Assembly (NCBI GenBank): GCA_013287905.1
Contig: JABDCW010000012.1
Location: 1-42,905 of the forward strand
Direction of reading: 5' to 3'
From: Chlamydiota bacterium
Lineage (GTDB): Bacteria; Chlamydiota; Chlamydiia; Chlamydiales; Parachlamydiaceae
Length of the DNA: 42,905 bases
Part shown: positions 26,652-34,971 of the stretch, piece by piece
How positions within the stretch are numbered: the stretch's first letter is position 1
How the letters are laid out: each line of letters begins with the position of its first letter
Made by a program: the position numbers and the translations under genes
The notes under the pieces: model-generated
What the model was told of the DNA's origin: nothing
What the model saw: only the letters and a program-made list of their open reading frames with translations
The model's database searches: none

Positions 26652-26724
26652 TGATGCCCGATTTTTTTCAAGAGCCTCCAATTGCTTAAGGCGAAACAAA
26701 GGTAATTGCAAAATTAAGGATTTC

Positions 26725-26886
26725 GTGCCCGTGCCCCTGCCCGTGCCCGTGCCCGAATTTATTTATCTTTTCCGATTTCATTATCTTCCTCGTAATAATG
26801 GAAGGATAAAGAAAAAAATCGGAAAAGAAGAACATATGCGGGCACGGGCACGGGCACGGGCACGGGCACGGGCACGGGCACGGGCA
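26725..26886. repeat. Inverted hexamer array (GTGCCC / CGGGCA), second copy
   Basis: Five GTGCCC-type units (26725-26754) face eight exact CGGGCA units (26839-26886). The spacer is homologous to that of the element at 20094 (both have ATTTATCTTTTCCGA / AATCGGA...). The eight evenly spaced GGG tracts on the plus strand could form two tandem G-quadruplexes. It sits 74 bp upstream of the MFS-acyltransferase start and 36 bp after the stop of the kinase-like gene, so it could affect both. Confidence 0.75.
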
Positions 26887-26921
26887 TGTAATATCAAGAG
26901 TACATAATATAAAGACTAAAA

Positions 26922-28388
26922 CTAATCTTTAAAATTCTCCGTCTCTTCTGCAGGCGGAAAGGAAGCGGGTCCATGATCATCATGATATTCGCGAATTTTT
27001 GCTGTCCATATATCCTTATATCGTTTCTCGACAGACAAACCTTGAGTTAAATAATTGAAAACAGATGGATTCCCATTCGACCAGTTAAAAATTTCTCTGA
27101 TCCATTTGGGACAGCTGCGTTCTTTAGTTACCCCCCCTTTTTGAAAATCGACCACGTAAAATTTAAACGGCCCTGAAGCGATCCGTACATTTCGTGGATG
27201 AAAATCTTTTAATAACGATTCTTTGGCAGGGTTATGCTGGATATAGTAATTTCTCACTATGGCCAATATTTTTTTAGAGGTTGGGTCCAATGAATCAAAA
27301 CTCTTGTTTCCTTCCCAATTTTTATTTGGCACACTATGTTCAATTTTTTCGACAACCATCATTGCATTTTCCCCACGATCGGGATTAGGCAAAGAAAAGA
27401 TATGGGGGAAATGGATCTCTAATTCCTCGCAGTGTTCTTTGATTCGCCTTGCATACGCAACTTCTTCAAGGTCGGTACATACAATAGTGCTATATTTTTT
27501 TTGCTTGAGTTTTTCCAGTTCTTCTTCCTGATTTAATTCCGGATGGTGCTTAGCAGCTGACTTGGCCTGGACTGTCAAGTCTCTAAGTATACGCGCCTCT
27601 CTTTCCCAATTTACATAAGGTTTTTTCACAACAAAAGGCGCTTCTCCGCTAGTAAAGACAGAATGAAAATTGCCTCCGGCAACATATGATAAATGGAAGC
27701 TCTGTCCATTGAATGGAACTTCACACACTTTTTCTCGCGGTGTTTCACGCACGCGATAATTTGACCGTACTGTCATGGCCCCAGCCCTTGCTCTTACATG
27801 ATTTGATTGCGGTGAGGTGTGAACAACAACAGTTCCTGCAGAAACGGCTGATTTTGTAGGTGTGCCAAAATTCATTTGCAGGTTTTCAGTTTGGACGGGG
27901 GAACTGAAAGCTGCAGGTCCGGTAGAATCCTGGCTGCCAGTATTTCGCGGTGGTGTATATGAGACCGAATCGTCGAAGGAGTTTGAGCCCGCAAATTTAA
28001 CACGCGATAGACAAACTTCATTTCTTTCCGGACTCAAGTCTGCAAAGGTTAGCGGTGAAACAAACCCTGCTACCCTCTCTGCATTTTCAACAGGGGATTT
28101 CTTTTTTGGTGTAGAAAAAGTAGAAAACCCTGGAATCTCATAAGAGGCCGGTAGAGGATCAAAACTAAATGAACGACTGGCTGGAGTCGCGCAAGGTGAG
28201 AATGGGAGCAGTTGCAAATTTCCCGAAAGGGGGGAGGGTCTGTTCTCTTTGTCATCGGAGCCAACGGCTTCATCGTCAGACCAGGCATTCGAAGATGTTT
28301 TCACTTTTTTTGCTGGACTCTCGTCTTTTGCCGGACTCTCGTCCTCGAATAAATCAAAATTAAGTTTAATTCCGTTAGTAGGAAGCAT
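26922..28388 (-). CDS. Kinase-like candidate effector with disordered, CDK-site-rich N-terminus
   Basis: 488 residues. Residues 1-220 are disordered and rich in Ser/Thr-Pro: 14 SP/TP sites, six of them full CDK consensus S/T-P-x-K/R (S18, S24, T93, S119, T145, T176). An NLS-like PAKKVK is at 25-30 and a KEN-box-like DDKENRPSP at 45-53. Residues 230-488 look like a protein-kinase/APH fold: glycine loop YVAGGNFHSVF, lysine FVVKK (255/256), catalytic loop KDFHPRNV (D395, N400) and metal-binding VVDF (D414). The catalytic residues appear intact, so an active kinase is possible. I infer a secreted protein acting on or regulated by host cell-cycle machinery; no secretion signal is visible. The start is supported by GAGGA upstream. 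Confidence 0.7.
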   Translation of the reverse strand: MLPTNGIKLNFDLFEDESPAKDESPAKKVKTSSNAWSDDEAVGSDDKENRPSPLSGNLQLLPFSPCATPASRSFSFDPLPASYEIPGFSTFSTPKKKSPVENAERVAGFVSPLTFADLSPERNEVCLSRVKFAGSNSFDDSVSYTPPRNTGSQDSTGPAAFSSPVQTENLQMNFGTPTKSAVSAGTVVVHTSPQSNHVRARAGAMTVRSNYRVRETPREKVCEVPFNGQSFHLSYVAGGNFHSVFTSGEAPFVVKKPYVNWEREARILRDLTVQAKSAAKHHPELNQEEELEKLKQKKYSTIVCTDLEEVAYARRIKEHCEELEIHFPHIFSLPNPDRGENAMMVVEKIEHSVPNKNWEGNKSFDSLDPTSKKILAIVRNYYIQHNPAKESLLKDFHPRNVRIASGPFKFYVVDFQKGGVTKERSCPKWIREIFNWSNGNPSVFNYLTQGLSVEKRYKDIWTAKIREYHDDHGPASFPPAEETENFKD

Positions 28389-28784
28389 TTTTTAATCCTC
28401 TGTTTTAGTAAAACATTTAAGTTTATTGTTTAAAATAAATCACGATTATAACAATCACAAAAATAAATATCAACAAAAAACAAACAATTTAAATAAATTA
28501 TTGGTTAAATATAAATAAACAATTTAAAATATCTAAATTAATATTTAAATAAATCAAAACAATTATTAATAATAAAAGTTACAAATTTTATTTCGTTTAT
28601 AAAAACAATTTATTTTAAGTTTGAAGATAAAAAAACACTAAAATAATAAACTAAAAACTTAAACTCATCTCAGCGATGTGCATATAAATGCATTATACCG
28701 AACGTGATTCAAAAATTGGTTTTTGAATCACGTTCGGTATAAATACTTTGCATAAAAATTCCCTATTATGATATCATTGACCCT
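28389..28784. other. Gene-free, very AT-rich gap between divergent genes
   Basis: 396 bp separating the kinase-like gene (minus) from brnQ (plus). About 28420-28650 is almost entirely A/T with repeated AATAAAT and AAACAATTTA words, suggesting flexible or curved promoter DNA. No ORF or RNA gene is seen. The only ordered feature is the palindrome at 28693-28742. Confidence 0.6.
28693..28742. repeat. Perfect 23-bp-arm palindrome, solo MITE ends
   Basis: Arms 28693-28715 and 28720-28742 are exact complements around a TTGG loop. Each arm is the consensus ATACCGAACGTGATTCAAAA terminal repeat of the MITE-like family, so this is an element reduced to its two ends. It lies 42 bp upstream of the brnQ ATG and would form a strong hairpin in its leader. 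Confidence 0.8.
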
Positions 28785-29942
28785 ATGAATATAGTAAAAA
28801 AGTCTGCAATCGTTGCCACCGGGCTTGCAATGTTTTCGATGTTTTTCGGAGCCGGCAATGTTGTGTTTCCTTTGGCTTTAGGGCAAATTGCCCAGGACCA
28901 AAATTTTTATGCCATTTTAGGCATGCTGATCACAGCAGTTGGGGTTCCCTTCATAGGGTTGATCGCAATGACCCTGTTCAATGGTGATTATACGCAATTC
29001 TTTGACCGGATCGGCCGCCTTCCAGGCTTTCTCGTTGTTCTATTGATCATGGGGTTAATTGGTCCCTTTGGCGCAATTCCCCGGTGCGTTGTCCTTTCTT
29101 ATTCCACAGTCAAGATGCTGCTTCCTGACCTTTCTTTGCCGGTTTTTAGCGCGATCTCCTGTATCATTATTTGGCTTTTCACCATCAAAAAAAATTCCAT
29201 TCTCGATACCTTAGGGTATGTGTTAACCCCGCTTCTTCTTGGCTCCTTAGGCCTGCTCATTGTCAAGGGCCTCTTTAGCGGTACTCCTGCTGCACAAACC
29301 GAACCCAACACCCTCGCAATTTTTCTCATAGGATTGGTAGACGGCTATAAAACCATGGACCTTTTGGGAGCTTTCTTCTTTTCTTCCGTTATCATCGACT
29401 GTTTAAAAAGCGGAACGCAATCAGGCAGTACCGGCTATAAAAATCTCATGGTCACCACATTGAAATCCATCGCCATTGGAGCCCCCCTCCTGGCCCTCAC
29501 ATATATTGGTTTTAGCTACGTCGCCTCTTTTTACAGCTCGGAACTGACAGGAGTCTCATCTGACGAACTGATCGGCAAACTTGCCGTCCACATCTTAGGA
29601 AGCCATGCAGCTATTTTAGCCTGTATTACTGTGGCTTTAGCCTGCTTGACAACGGCAATTGCATTATCCGTTGTCTTTGCAGAATTTCTTCACCTCGATG
29701 TAGCCCGTAACAAGATCAATTATGGGACGTCCCTCTCGATCACATTAGTCCTGACATTTGCCATGTCGATGTTAAATTTTAATGGAATTTCCGCATTCCT
29801 TTTGCCCATTTTAACAATTTGTTATCCCGCTTTAATCATGCTGAGTCTCTTAAATATTTTCTATAAACTTTTTGATTTCAAGCCGGTTAAAATCCCGGTA
29901 CTTATTGTTTTTACCGGATCACTTATTTTGTACTTTACATGA
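28785..29942 (+). CDS. brnQ: Branched-chain amino acid transporter (LIVCS family)
   Basis: 385 residues with about 12 membrane segments. The start AIVATGLAMFSMFFGAGNVV and the VGVPFIGLIAM and GPFGAIPRC segments are the BrnQ signature (cation-dependent import of Leu, Ile and Val). The length is slightly below the 430-440 residues usual for E. coli BrnQ but ends with a hydrophobic segment as expected. Import of host amino acids fits an auxotrophic intracellular bacterium. The ABC-F gene starts within its stop codon (ATGA, 29939-29942), so the two form an operon. Confidence 0.94.
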   Translation: MNIVKKSAIVATGLAMFSMFFGAGNVVFPLALGQIAQDQNFYAILGMLITAVGVPFIGLIAMTLFNGDYTQFFDRIGRLPGFLVVLLIMGLIGPFGAIPRCVVLSYSTVKMLLPDLSLPVFSAISCIIIWLFTIKKNSILDTLGYVLTPLLLGSLGLLIVKGLFSGTPAAQTEPNTLAIFLIGLVDGYKTMDLLGAFFFSSVIIDCLKSGTQSGSTGYKNLMVTTLKSIAIGAPLLALTYIGFSYVASFYSSELTGVSSDELIGKLAVHILGSHAAILACITVALACLTTAIALSVVFAEFLHLDVARNKINYGTSLSITLVLTFAMSMLNFNGISAFLLPILTICYPALIMLSLLNIFYKLFDFKPVKIPVLIVFTGSLILYFT

Positions 29943-31741
29943 CATTACTACTTAGTTGCCAAGATGGGTCAAAGGGCTATGGGTCGCAGTCCTTGTTCAA
30001 CCATCTGTCATTCGGAATCTTTCAGGGAAATAAGATTGGTTTGATCGGCCCTAATGGCGCCGGGAAGTCAACCCTGTTAAAAATTCTTGCCCGGATAGAT
30101 CATTTAGATACCGGAGAAGTCACCTGCCGCAAGTCGCTTAAAATCGGTTATGTGCCCCAATCCTCAGAGTATCCGGACGTAAAAATCGAAACCATCGTTC
30201 TCGATGATTTTCATGAGGGTGCGTCACTCTCCCTTCATGAAAAAGAAACAGCCGTCCGCATTATTCTTTCAAAGCTTGGTTTCAAAGAGCCCTCTCAAAT
30301 AGCCTCAAGCCTATCGGGAGGCTGGAAAAAACGTCTGGATATCGCGAGGGTACTCATTAACAGCCCTGACCTGATCCTTCTCGATGAGCCGACAAACCAT
30401 CTCGATATCGAAGGAATTGTCTGGCTGGAAAAATTTCTTAAAATTGAACCCTTGACATTTGTTGTCACTAGCCATGATCGTTACTTTTTGCAAAATGTGG
30501 CGACCCAAATCATGGAGTTAAGCCCCCAATATCCCAATAATATCTTTTGCGTTCAGGGCACCTATGAGGAATTCGTTGAAAAACGTCTCGAATTTGTCCG
30601 CTATCAACTTCAATCTGAGCGGGCACTGTCAAATAAAGTAAGAAGTGAAGTCGAATGGTTAAGGCAATCGCCCAAAGCTCGTACGACAAAATCGACTGCA
30701 AGAGTCAATCAGGCCGGGGAATTGATCGATCAGTTAACGGATGTCAAAAACCGCAACCGGCAACCTAAGGCAACCATCGCCTTTGATGCCAGCGATCGGC
30801 AAACACAAAAGTTAGCTGTCTTAAAAAACGTTTCCAAATCGCAAGGCCGCCTGCTATTTTCTCATGTGAATGTAACCATTGCTCCAGGAACTCGCTTAGG
30901 AATTGTCGGCCCAAATGGATGTGGAAAAACCACCTTGCTCAAACTCATTGCAGGTGAAATAGTTCCCGACTCCGGCACGATCAAATATGCTGCCGATTTA
31001 AAGGTTGTCCACTTCGATCAGCATCGTCAAAATATAAACTTGCAAGACACATTGAGGCAAGCCTTATCCCAAAATAATGACACGGTGACTTTTCAGGGGA
31101 AAAATATCCATGTGCATTCATGGGCAAAACGGTTTTTATTCTCTCCCGATCGTCTCGATCTTCCTGTCGGACAACTATCCGGAGGAGAAAGAGCGCGCAT
31201 TGGAATTGCGAGGCTCATGCTGCAACCGGCCGACCTGTTGTTATTGGACGAGCCGACCAATGACCTAGATATCCCTACTTTGGAAACTCTCGAGGAAAGT
31301 TTACAAGAGTTTCCCGGGGCCATTGTGTTGATCACGCATGACAGGGCTTTGTTAGATCGTTTGACAAATCAGGTGATCGGACTTGGAATCCCGGAGCAAA
31401 CTCCATTATTAGCCGACTATGTCCAGTGGAATGATTTCCTTAAAAATTATCAGGAAACCCAAAATTCTACTGTTAAAAAAAGTATACCATCCCCCTCTCC
31501 CGTTAATCGAACAGAACCAAAAGCGAAAAAGCTCTCCTATCTCGAAAAGAAAGAGCTGGATGAAATGGAAGGAAAGATCACGGAAACCGAAAAGAAAATC
31601 GCCATCCTCGAATCTAAGATCAAGTCGTGTACTTCTGCAGAGCTGCACGCCCTTTGCCAAGGGTTAGAAGAGGCTACGCAAGAGTTAAATCGCTGTTTTA
31701 CAAGGTGGCAAGAGCTGGAAGATAAAAAGAACAGCTTATAA
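29939..31741 (+). CDS. uup: ABC-F family ATPase, Uup-like
   Basis: 600 residues with two ABC domains and no membrane segments. First: GPNGAGKSTLL, SLSGGWKKRLDIAR, LLDEPTNHLD. Second: GPNGCGKTTLL, QLSGGERARIGIAR, LLLLDEPTNDLD. A linker of about 80 residues (QSERALSNKVRSEVEWL) lies between them and matches the P-site-tRNA interaction motif region. A Ser/Pro hinge and a C-terminal coiled coil (about 530-600: EKKELDEMEGKITETEKK) are characteristic of Uup. ABC-F proteins act on the ribosome to relieve stalling. Co-transcribed with brnQ. Confidence 0.92.
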   Translation: MTLLLSCQDGSKGYGSQSLFNHLSFGIFQGNKIGLIGPNGAGKSTLLKILARIDHLDTGEVTCRKSLKIGYVPQSSEYPDVKIETIVLDDFHEGASLSLHEKETAVRIILSKLGFKEPSQIASSLSGGWKKRLDIARVLINSPDLILLDEPTNHLDIEGIVWLEKFLKIEPLTFVVTSHDRYFLQNVATQIMELSPQYPNNIFCVQGTYEEFVEKRLEFVRYQLQSERALSNKVRSEVEWLRQSPKARTTKSTARVNQAGELIDQLTDVKNRNRQPKATIAFDASDRQTQKLAVLKNVSKSQGRLLFSHVNVTIAPGTRLGIVGPNGCGKTTLLKLIAGEIVPDSGTIKYAADLKVVHFDQHRQNINLQDTLRQALSQNNDTVTFQGKNIHVHSWAKRFLFSPDRLDLPVGQLSGGERARIGIARLMLQPADLLLLDEPTNDLDIPTLETLEESLQEFPGAIVLITHDRALLDRLTNQVIGLGIPEQTPLLADYVQWNDFLKNYQETQNSTVKKSIPSPSPVNRTEPKAKKLSYLEKKELDEMEGKITETEKKIAILESKIKSCTSAELHALCQGLEEATQELNRCFTRWQELEDKKNSL

Positions 31742-31924
31742 AGTAGCTTAAAAAAAATTTAACGCAAAGAGGCAAAGACGCAATGGCGCAAAGTGAATTT
31801 TTCCTCTTAGTGTCTTTGAATCTTTGTGCCTTTGTGTTGAATTGCCTATTAGACTTTGGGTAATAGCTTGCAAGGGTATGGGCAAGGGCAAGGGCACGAA
31901 AATCCAGCCTTGGTGTCCCTTACT
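31742..31924. repeat. Decayed inverted repeat plus hexamer-array remnant
   Basis: 31760-31794 (AACGCAAAGAGGCAAAGACG) and 31811-31843 (GTGTCTTTGAATCTTTGTGC) are imperfect complements of the same style as 13950-14039. Directly after, at 31873-31897, is a run of GGGCAA/GGGCAC units (about four), a single arm of the hexamer element. The gap lies between two convergent genes. Confidence 0.6.
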
Positions 31925-32848
31925 CTACATCCCCTTCCATGCCTGATAGAGGGTTGTAACCTTTTCGACATAGGGGACAATCCGTTGTTTGACAAAATTT
32001 ACCCATGCTTTAGGAACATTGACAATGGGAACTTCTAATTCAGCCCATTCAAATGGACCCTTCTTTTGCAAATCGACGGCGTCAGTGATCAGCTTCAATC
32101 CGAGGAGCTTGCGATGACGCAATGCCGGATCAACATGCAGAGCTGAATAACGGATTGTGTCTGGTTTTATCCGGTGTGTGATCATCCAACCTGCAACAGA
32201 ACCCCGATACAAAAGACCAATGCTATTGGAAAACTCAATTTTTTTTTCATTATTGAAAGGGGATACAAACTGGCTGAAGGCATGATTTTTCTCTTGAAAC
32301 AGTAACTGCCGGCGCATCTCGGCAGTCAGGTCTTTCCATAAAAATTCTTTCATTTCAGCAGGAAAATTCCACGAATTTGTACTGTCGGTGATCAAAGGAA
32401 TGTTCATTGTGTGAATATTGCCATGACAGCGAAGTAAAAATGGGCGGGGCGACTCCCAGCCGCATTTACTGAAAATTTTTTCCAGAATGAAAGAATAGGG
32501 CTCTTCCTTGGGATATAAACAAAGAAAAAGCCTTCCCCCTTCCTTATAGGCTTCCTGCTGACAGGCCTGGAATAACCGGCTTCCAATTTTTTTGTTGCGA
32601 TGCTCCGGCTGAACAAAAATATGATGGAAACAAACTTCTAAACAGGGATATTTGGAATATGAGGCAAGGACCACGCCAACAGGTGTACCCATAAAGAGCG
32701 CTCCTATTGCAATGACAATGGAGCGGCTATTATGATCGGGACTTAAACCCGACAATGCCTCATGCAGGCTTTCCGGCACAAGCAACTGATAATCCGGAAG
32801 AAGGTCTTTCGCATGCGGATTACAAGGCAGCCTTGTGATCTCATACAT
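31925..32848 (-). CDS. Tandem GNAT acetyltransferase
   Basis: About 307 residues from the ATG at 32848, one base after the clpX stop; an earlier start at 32878 would lie inside clpX. Two N-acetyltransferase folds are visible. The first (about 1-140) has the acetyl-CoA loop VQPEHRNKKIGSRLFQAC, a clear Q-x-x-R/H-x-x-(G/A)-like motif. The second (about 185-290) has the weaker VDPALRHRKLLGLKLI. Fused GNAT pairs often have one active and one structural domain. The substrate is unknown. The position right behind clpX suggests co-transcription and perhaps a link to protein quality control, but this is only a context hint. Confidence 0.8.
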   Translation of the reverse strand: MYEITRLPCNPHAKDLLPDYQLLVPESLHEALSGLSPDHNSRSIVIAIGALFMGTPVGVVLASYSKYPCLEVCFHHIFVQPEHRNKKIGSRLFQACQQEAYKEGGRLFLCLYPKEEPYSFILEKIFSKCGWESPRPFLLRCHGNIHTMNIPLITDSTNSWNFPAEMKEFLWKDLTAEMRRQLLFQEKNHAFSQFVSPFNNEKKIEFSNSIGLLYRGSVAGWMITHRIKPDTIRYSALHVDPALRHRKLLGLKLITDAVDLQKKGPFEWAELEVPIVNVPKAWVNFVKQRIVPYVEKVTTLYQAWKGM

Positions 32849-32849
32849 G

Positions 32850-34088
32850 TTATGCAATTTTCGTCTTGTTATAGACAATCTTTGGAGGAATATTTTCCGT
32901 CACACACTCTTTTTCGATGATGATTGCAGAAATTTCGGGATTGGATGGGACTTCAAACATGTGGTCACGCATTATATTCTCCATGATCATGCGCAAGGCC
33001 CGGGCCCCTGTCCCCGCATCGATCGCTTTTTTCGCAATGGCTTGCAAAGCGTCCTGCTCAATCTTGAGCTCTACCCCCTCCATTTCAAACATTGCCATAT
33101 ATTGCTTAACGATCGCATTTTTTGGCTGGGTCAGGATCGTTGTCAAGTCATCAACGGTCAGCTCATTAAAGTTGGCAATGTTATTAAACCGCCCGATAAA
33201 TTCCGGGATCATTCCAAAGTGGATAAAATCTTCCGGCTCTGCCTGCGAAAGCAGGTAGCTTTTTTGCTGCTGATTAACGGACTGCTTGCTGTCGACATTA
33301 AATCCGATTGTACTGCTGCCGAGGCGTTTAGCAATAATTTTATCTAAATTGACAAAGGCGCCTCCGACAATAAATAAAATATTGTCCGTATTCATTTTAA
33401 TATATTCCTGATTCGGGTGCTTGCGGCCGCCCTTTGGTGGAATATTTGCCATTGTCCCCTCGACAATTTTTAACAAAGCCTGCTGCACCCCTTCACCCGA
33501 TACATCGCGGGTGATAGAAACATTGGATGTGGTACGGTTGATCTTATCGATCTCGTCGATATAGACAATACCGAGCTCCGCCTTGGCTACATCGCCATCA
33601 GCTGCCTGCAACAGCCGGACAAGAATATTTTCGACATCCTCGCCAACATATCCGGCCTCAGTGAGCGTGGTGGCATCGGCAATAGAAAAGGGAACATCTA
33701 AGATGCGTGCCAATGTCTTTGCTACTAATGTCTTTCCCGATCCCGTAGGACCAAATAAGAGAACATTGGATTTGCTCAGCTCGACAGCGCCAGCATTCCC
33801 TTGCAGCTGGATCCGCCTGTAATGATTATATACAGCTACTGAAATGGCCCGTTTTGCTTTTTCCTGTCCAATGATATATTCATCGAGCCTTTGCTTTAGT
33901 TCTTTTGGTTTTAATACCTTGAATTCATAATTCACCGAAGGGGTTGCTTTCTTTTTTTCCAAAATCCCATTGCATAAGGCGACACATTTATCGCAAATAT
34001 AGGCGTTCGGGCCGGAGATAAGCTTTTCTACAGATTCTTCAGTGCGCCCGCAAAATGAACATGAGATTTCCTGATTATTTTTTGCCAT
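32850..34088 (-). CDS. clpX: ATP-dependent Clp protease ATP-binding subunit ClpX
   Basis: 412 residues from the ATG at 34088, preceded by GGGAGAG; the frame extends 15 codons further 5' but without conservation. An N-terminal zinc finger (C10, C13, C32, C35), Walker [19 protein letters not shown], Walker [10 protein letters not shown], the pore loop GYVGED, and an IGF loop (STIGFNVD) that docks ClpP are all present. It unfolds tagged proteins for ClpP. In other chlamydiae clpX follows tig and clpP2; here no clpP or tig lies upstream, only the repeat-rich gap 34089-34971, so the usual linkage is broken. The GNAT gene follows immediately. Confidence 0.97.
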   Translation of the reverse strand: MAKNNQEISCSFCGRTEESVEKLISGPNAYICDKCVALCNGILEKKKATPSVNYEFKVLKPKELKQRLDEYIIGQEKAKRAISVAVYNHYRRIQLQGNAGAVELSKSNVLLFGPTGSGKTLVAKTLARILDVPFSIADATTLTEAGYVGEDVENILVRLLQAADGDVAKAELGIVYIDEIDKINRTTSNVSITRDVSGEGVQQALLKIVEGTMANIPPKGGRKHPNQEYIKMNTDNILFIVGGAFVNLDKIIAKRLGSSTIGFNVDSKQSVNQQQKSYLLSQAEPEDFIHFGMIPEFIGRFNNIANFNELTVDDLTTILTQPKNAIVKQYMAMFEMEGVELKIEQDALQAIAKKAIDAGTGARALRMIMENIMRDHMFEVPSNPEISAIIIEKECVTENIPPKIVYNKTKIA

Positions 34089-34971
34089 TGCTCTCCCTCT
34101 ATATAGTTTAGCGAAAATTATTGAACCACCCAAATTGCAAAGTACACAAGAGAAAAAGAAAATCCGGTTTATAAAACCCGTTTCTACTTAAAAATATGAT
34201 AACTGAATTTGGCTTTAGTTCCTGATTCTCGATTTTACTATACTTCGATTTTTTCTGGCAAGGAACAGGATTGAACCGTAGGCGACTGATCATTAAAACA
34301 TTTTATTTAACCACAGAGAAGGCACAAAAATGTTTGGGTGATAGCATCATTATATATCATGCCTTCAGCCTGAATGATTTATGTTACCTACCTAGGGCGT
34401 TGCCCTAGGCTTTCATATACCAGGCCGTTGGCCTGAAACATGCTCTCAGGGCAACGCCCTGAAATATAAAAGCCTAGGGCAACGCCCCAATGTCATTAAG
34501 TTAAATTAATTTATTATAAATACGATGTGCTAGCTCCTGTCGCCGCATCCGCGGCTGTTCCTTTTGGCATCCATACCCCAGGCTGGCGCCTGGGGCTACA
34601 TGCTGTTGCCGCTTTGCGGCTTAAGCAAAAAACCACGAGAATGGCCGTGAAACGGCCAAGGCATGTAGCCCCAGGCGTGAGCCTGGGGTATGGATGCCAA
34701 AAGGAACAGCCGCGGATGCGGCGATAGGAGCTAATACGTCGTATTTATTTATAACAAATTATTTTAACTTAACGACATTGGGGCAACGCCCTAAGTGCAG
34801 ATCTTGGGGCCCCGTCAAAGCGCGACCTTGTTACCTCACCCTTTATTTTAATTATTTTTTTGTTTATAATAAAAATATAATTAATTGTTTTTGTTAACTA
34901 CTTTTTTATTATCATTTTTTAAGCAGTTGTTTGCTATTTTATTTTGAGAAATATTTGTCTTTGGAGGCTTT
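34089..34971. repeat. Gene-free repeat block, including a nested inverted repeat with ~130-bp arms
   Basis: 34477-34603 and 34661-34791 are near-perfect complements (about 130 bp each), separated by a 57-bp loop that itself has two small hairpins. The arms contain nested pairs such as GCCGCATCCGCGGC and CCCCAGGCTGGCGCCTGGGG. To the left lie three short hairpins: CCTAGGGCGTTGCCCTAGG at 34391-34409, CAGGCCGTTGGCCTG at 34421-34435, and CAGGGCAACGCCCTG at 34447-34461. One single arm of the CACAGAG repeat type is at 34309-34323. No ORF stands out from these structures. The AT-rich right end (34840-34960) probably holds the promoter of the gene at 34972. Confidence 0.75.

Noticed and set aside
26620..26907. 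ORF with PVPVP and RARARARA tracts
   Set aside because: Same cause: the hexamer array at 26725-26886 read in an open frame.
34245..34290. tRNA-like word (AGGATTGAACCGTAGG) suggesting a tRNA 3' end
   Set aside because: I could not find a matching acceptor stem, anticodon arm or D-arm on either strand.
34527..34897. Two plus-strand ORFs in the large palindrome region
   Set aside because: They consist of inverted-repeat sequence; composition and lack of any domain argue against coding.
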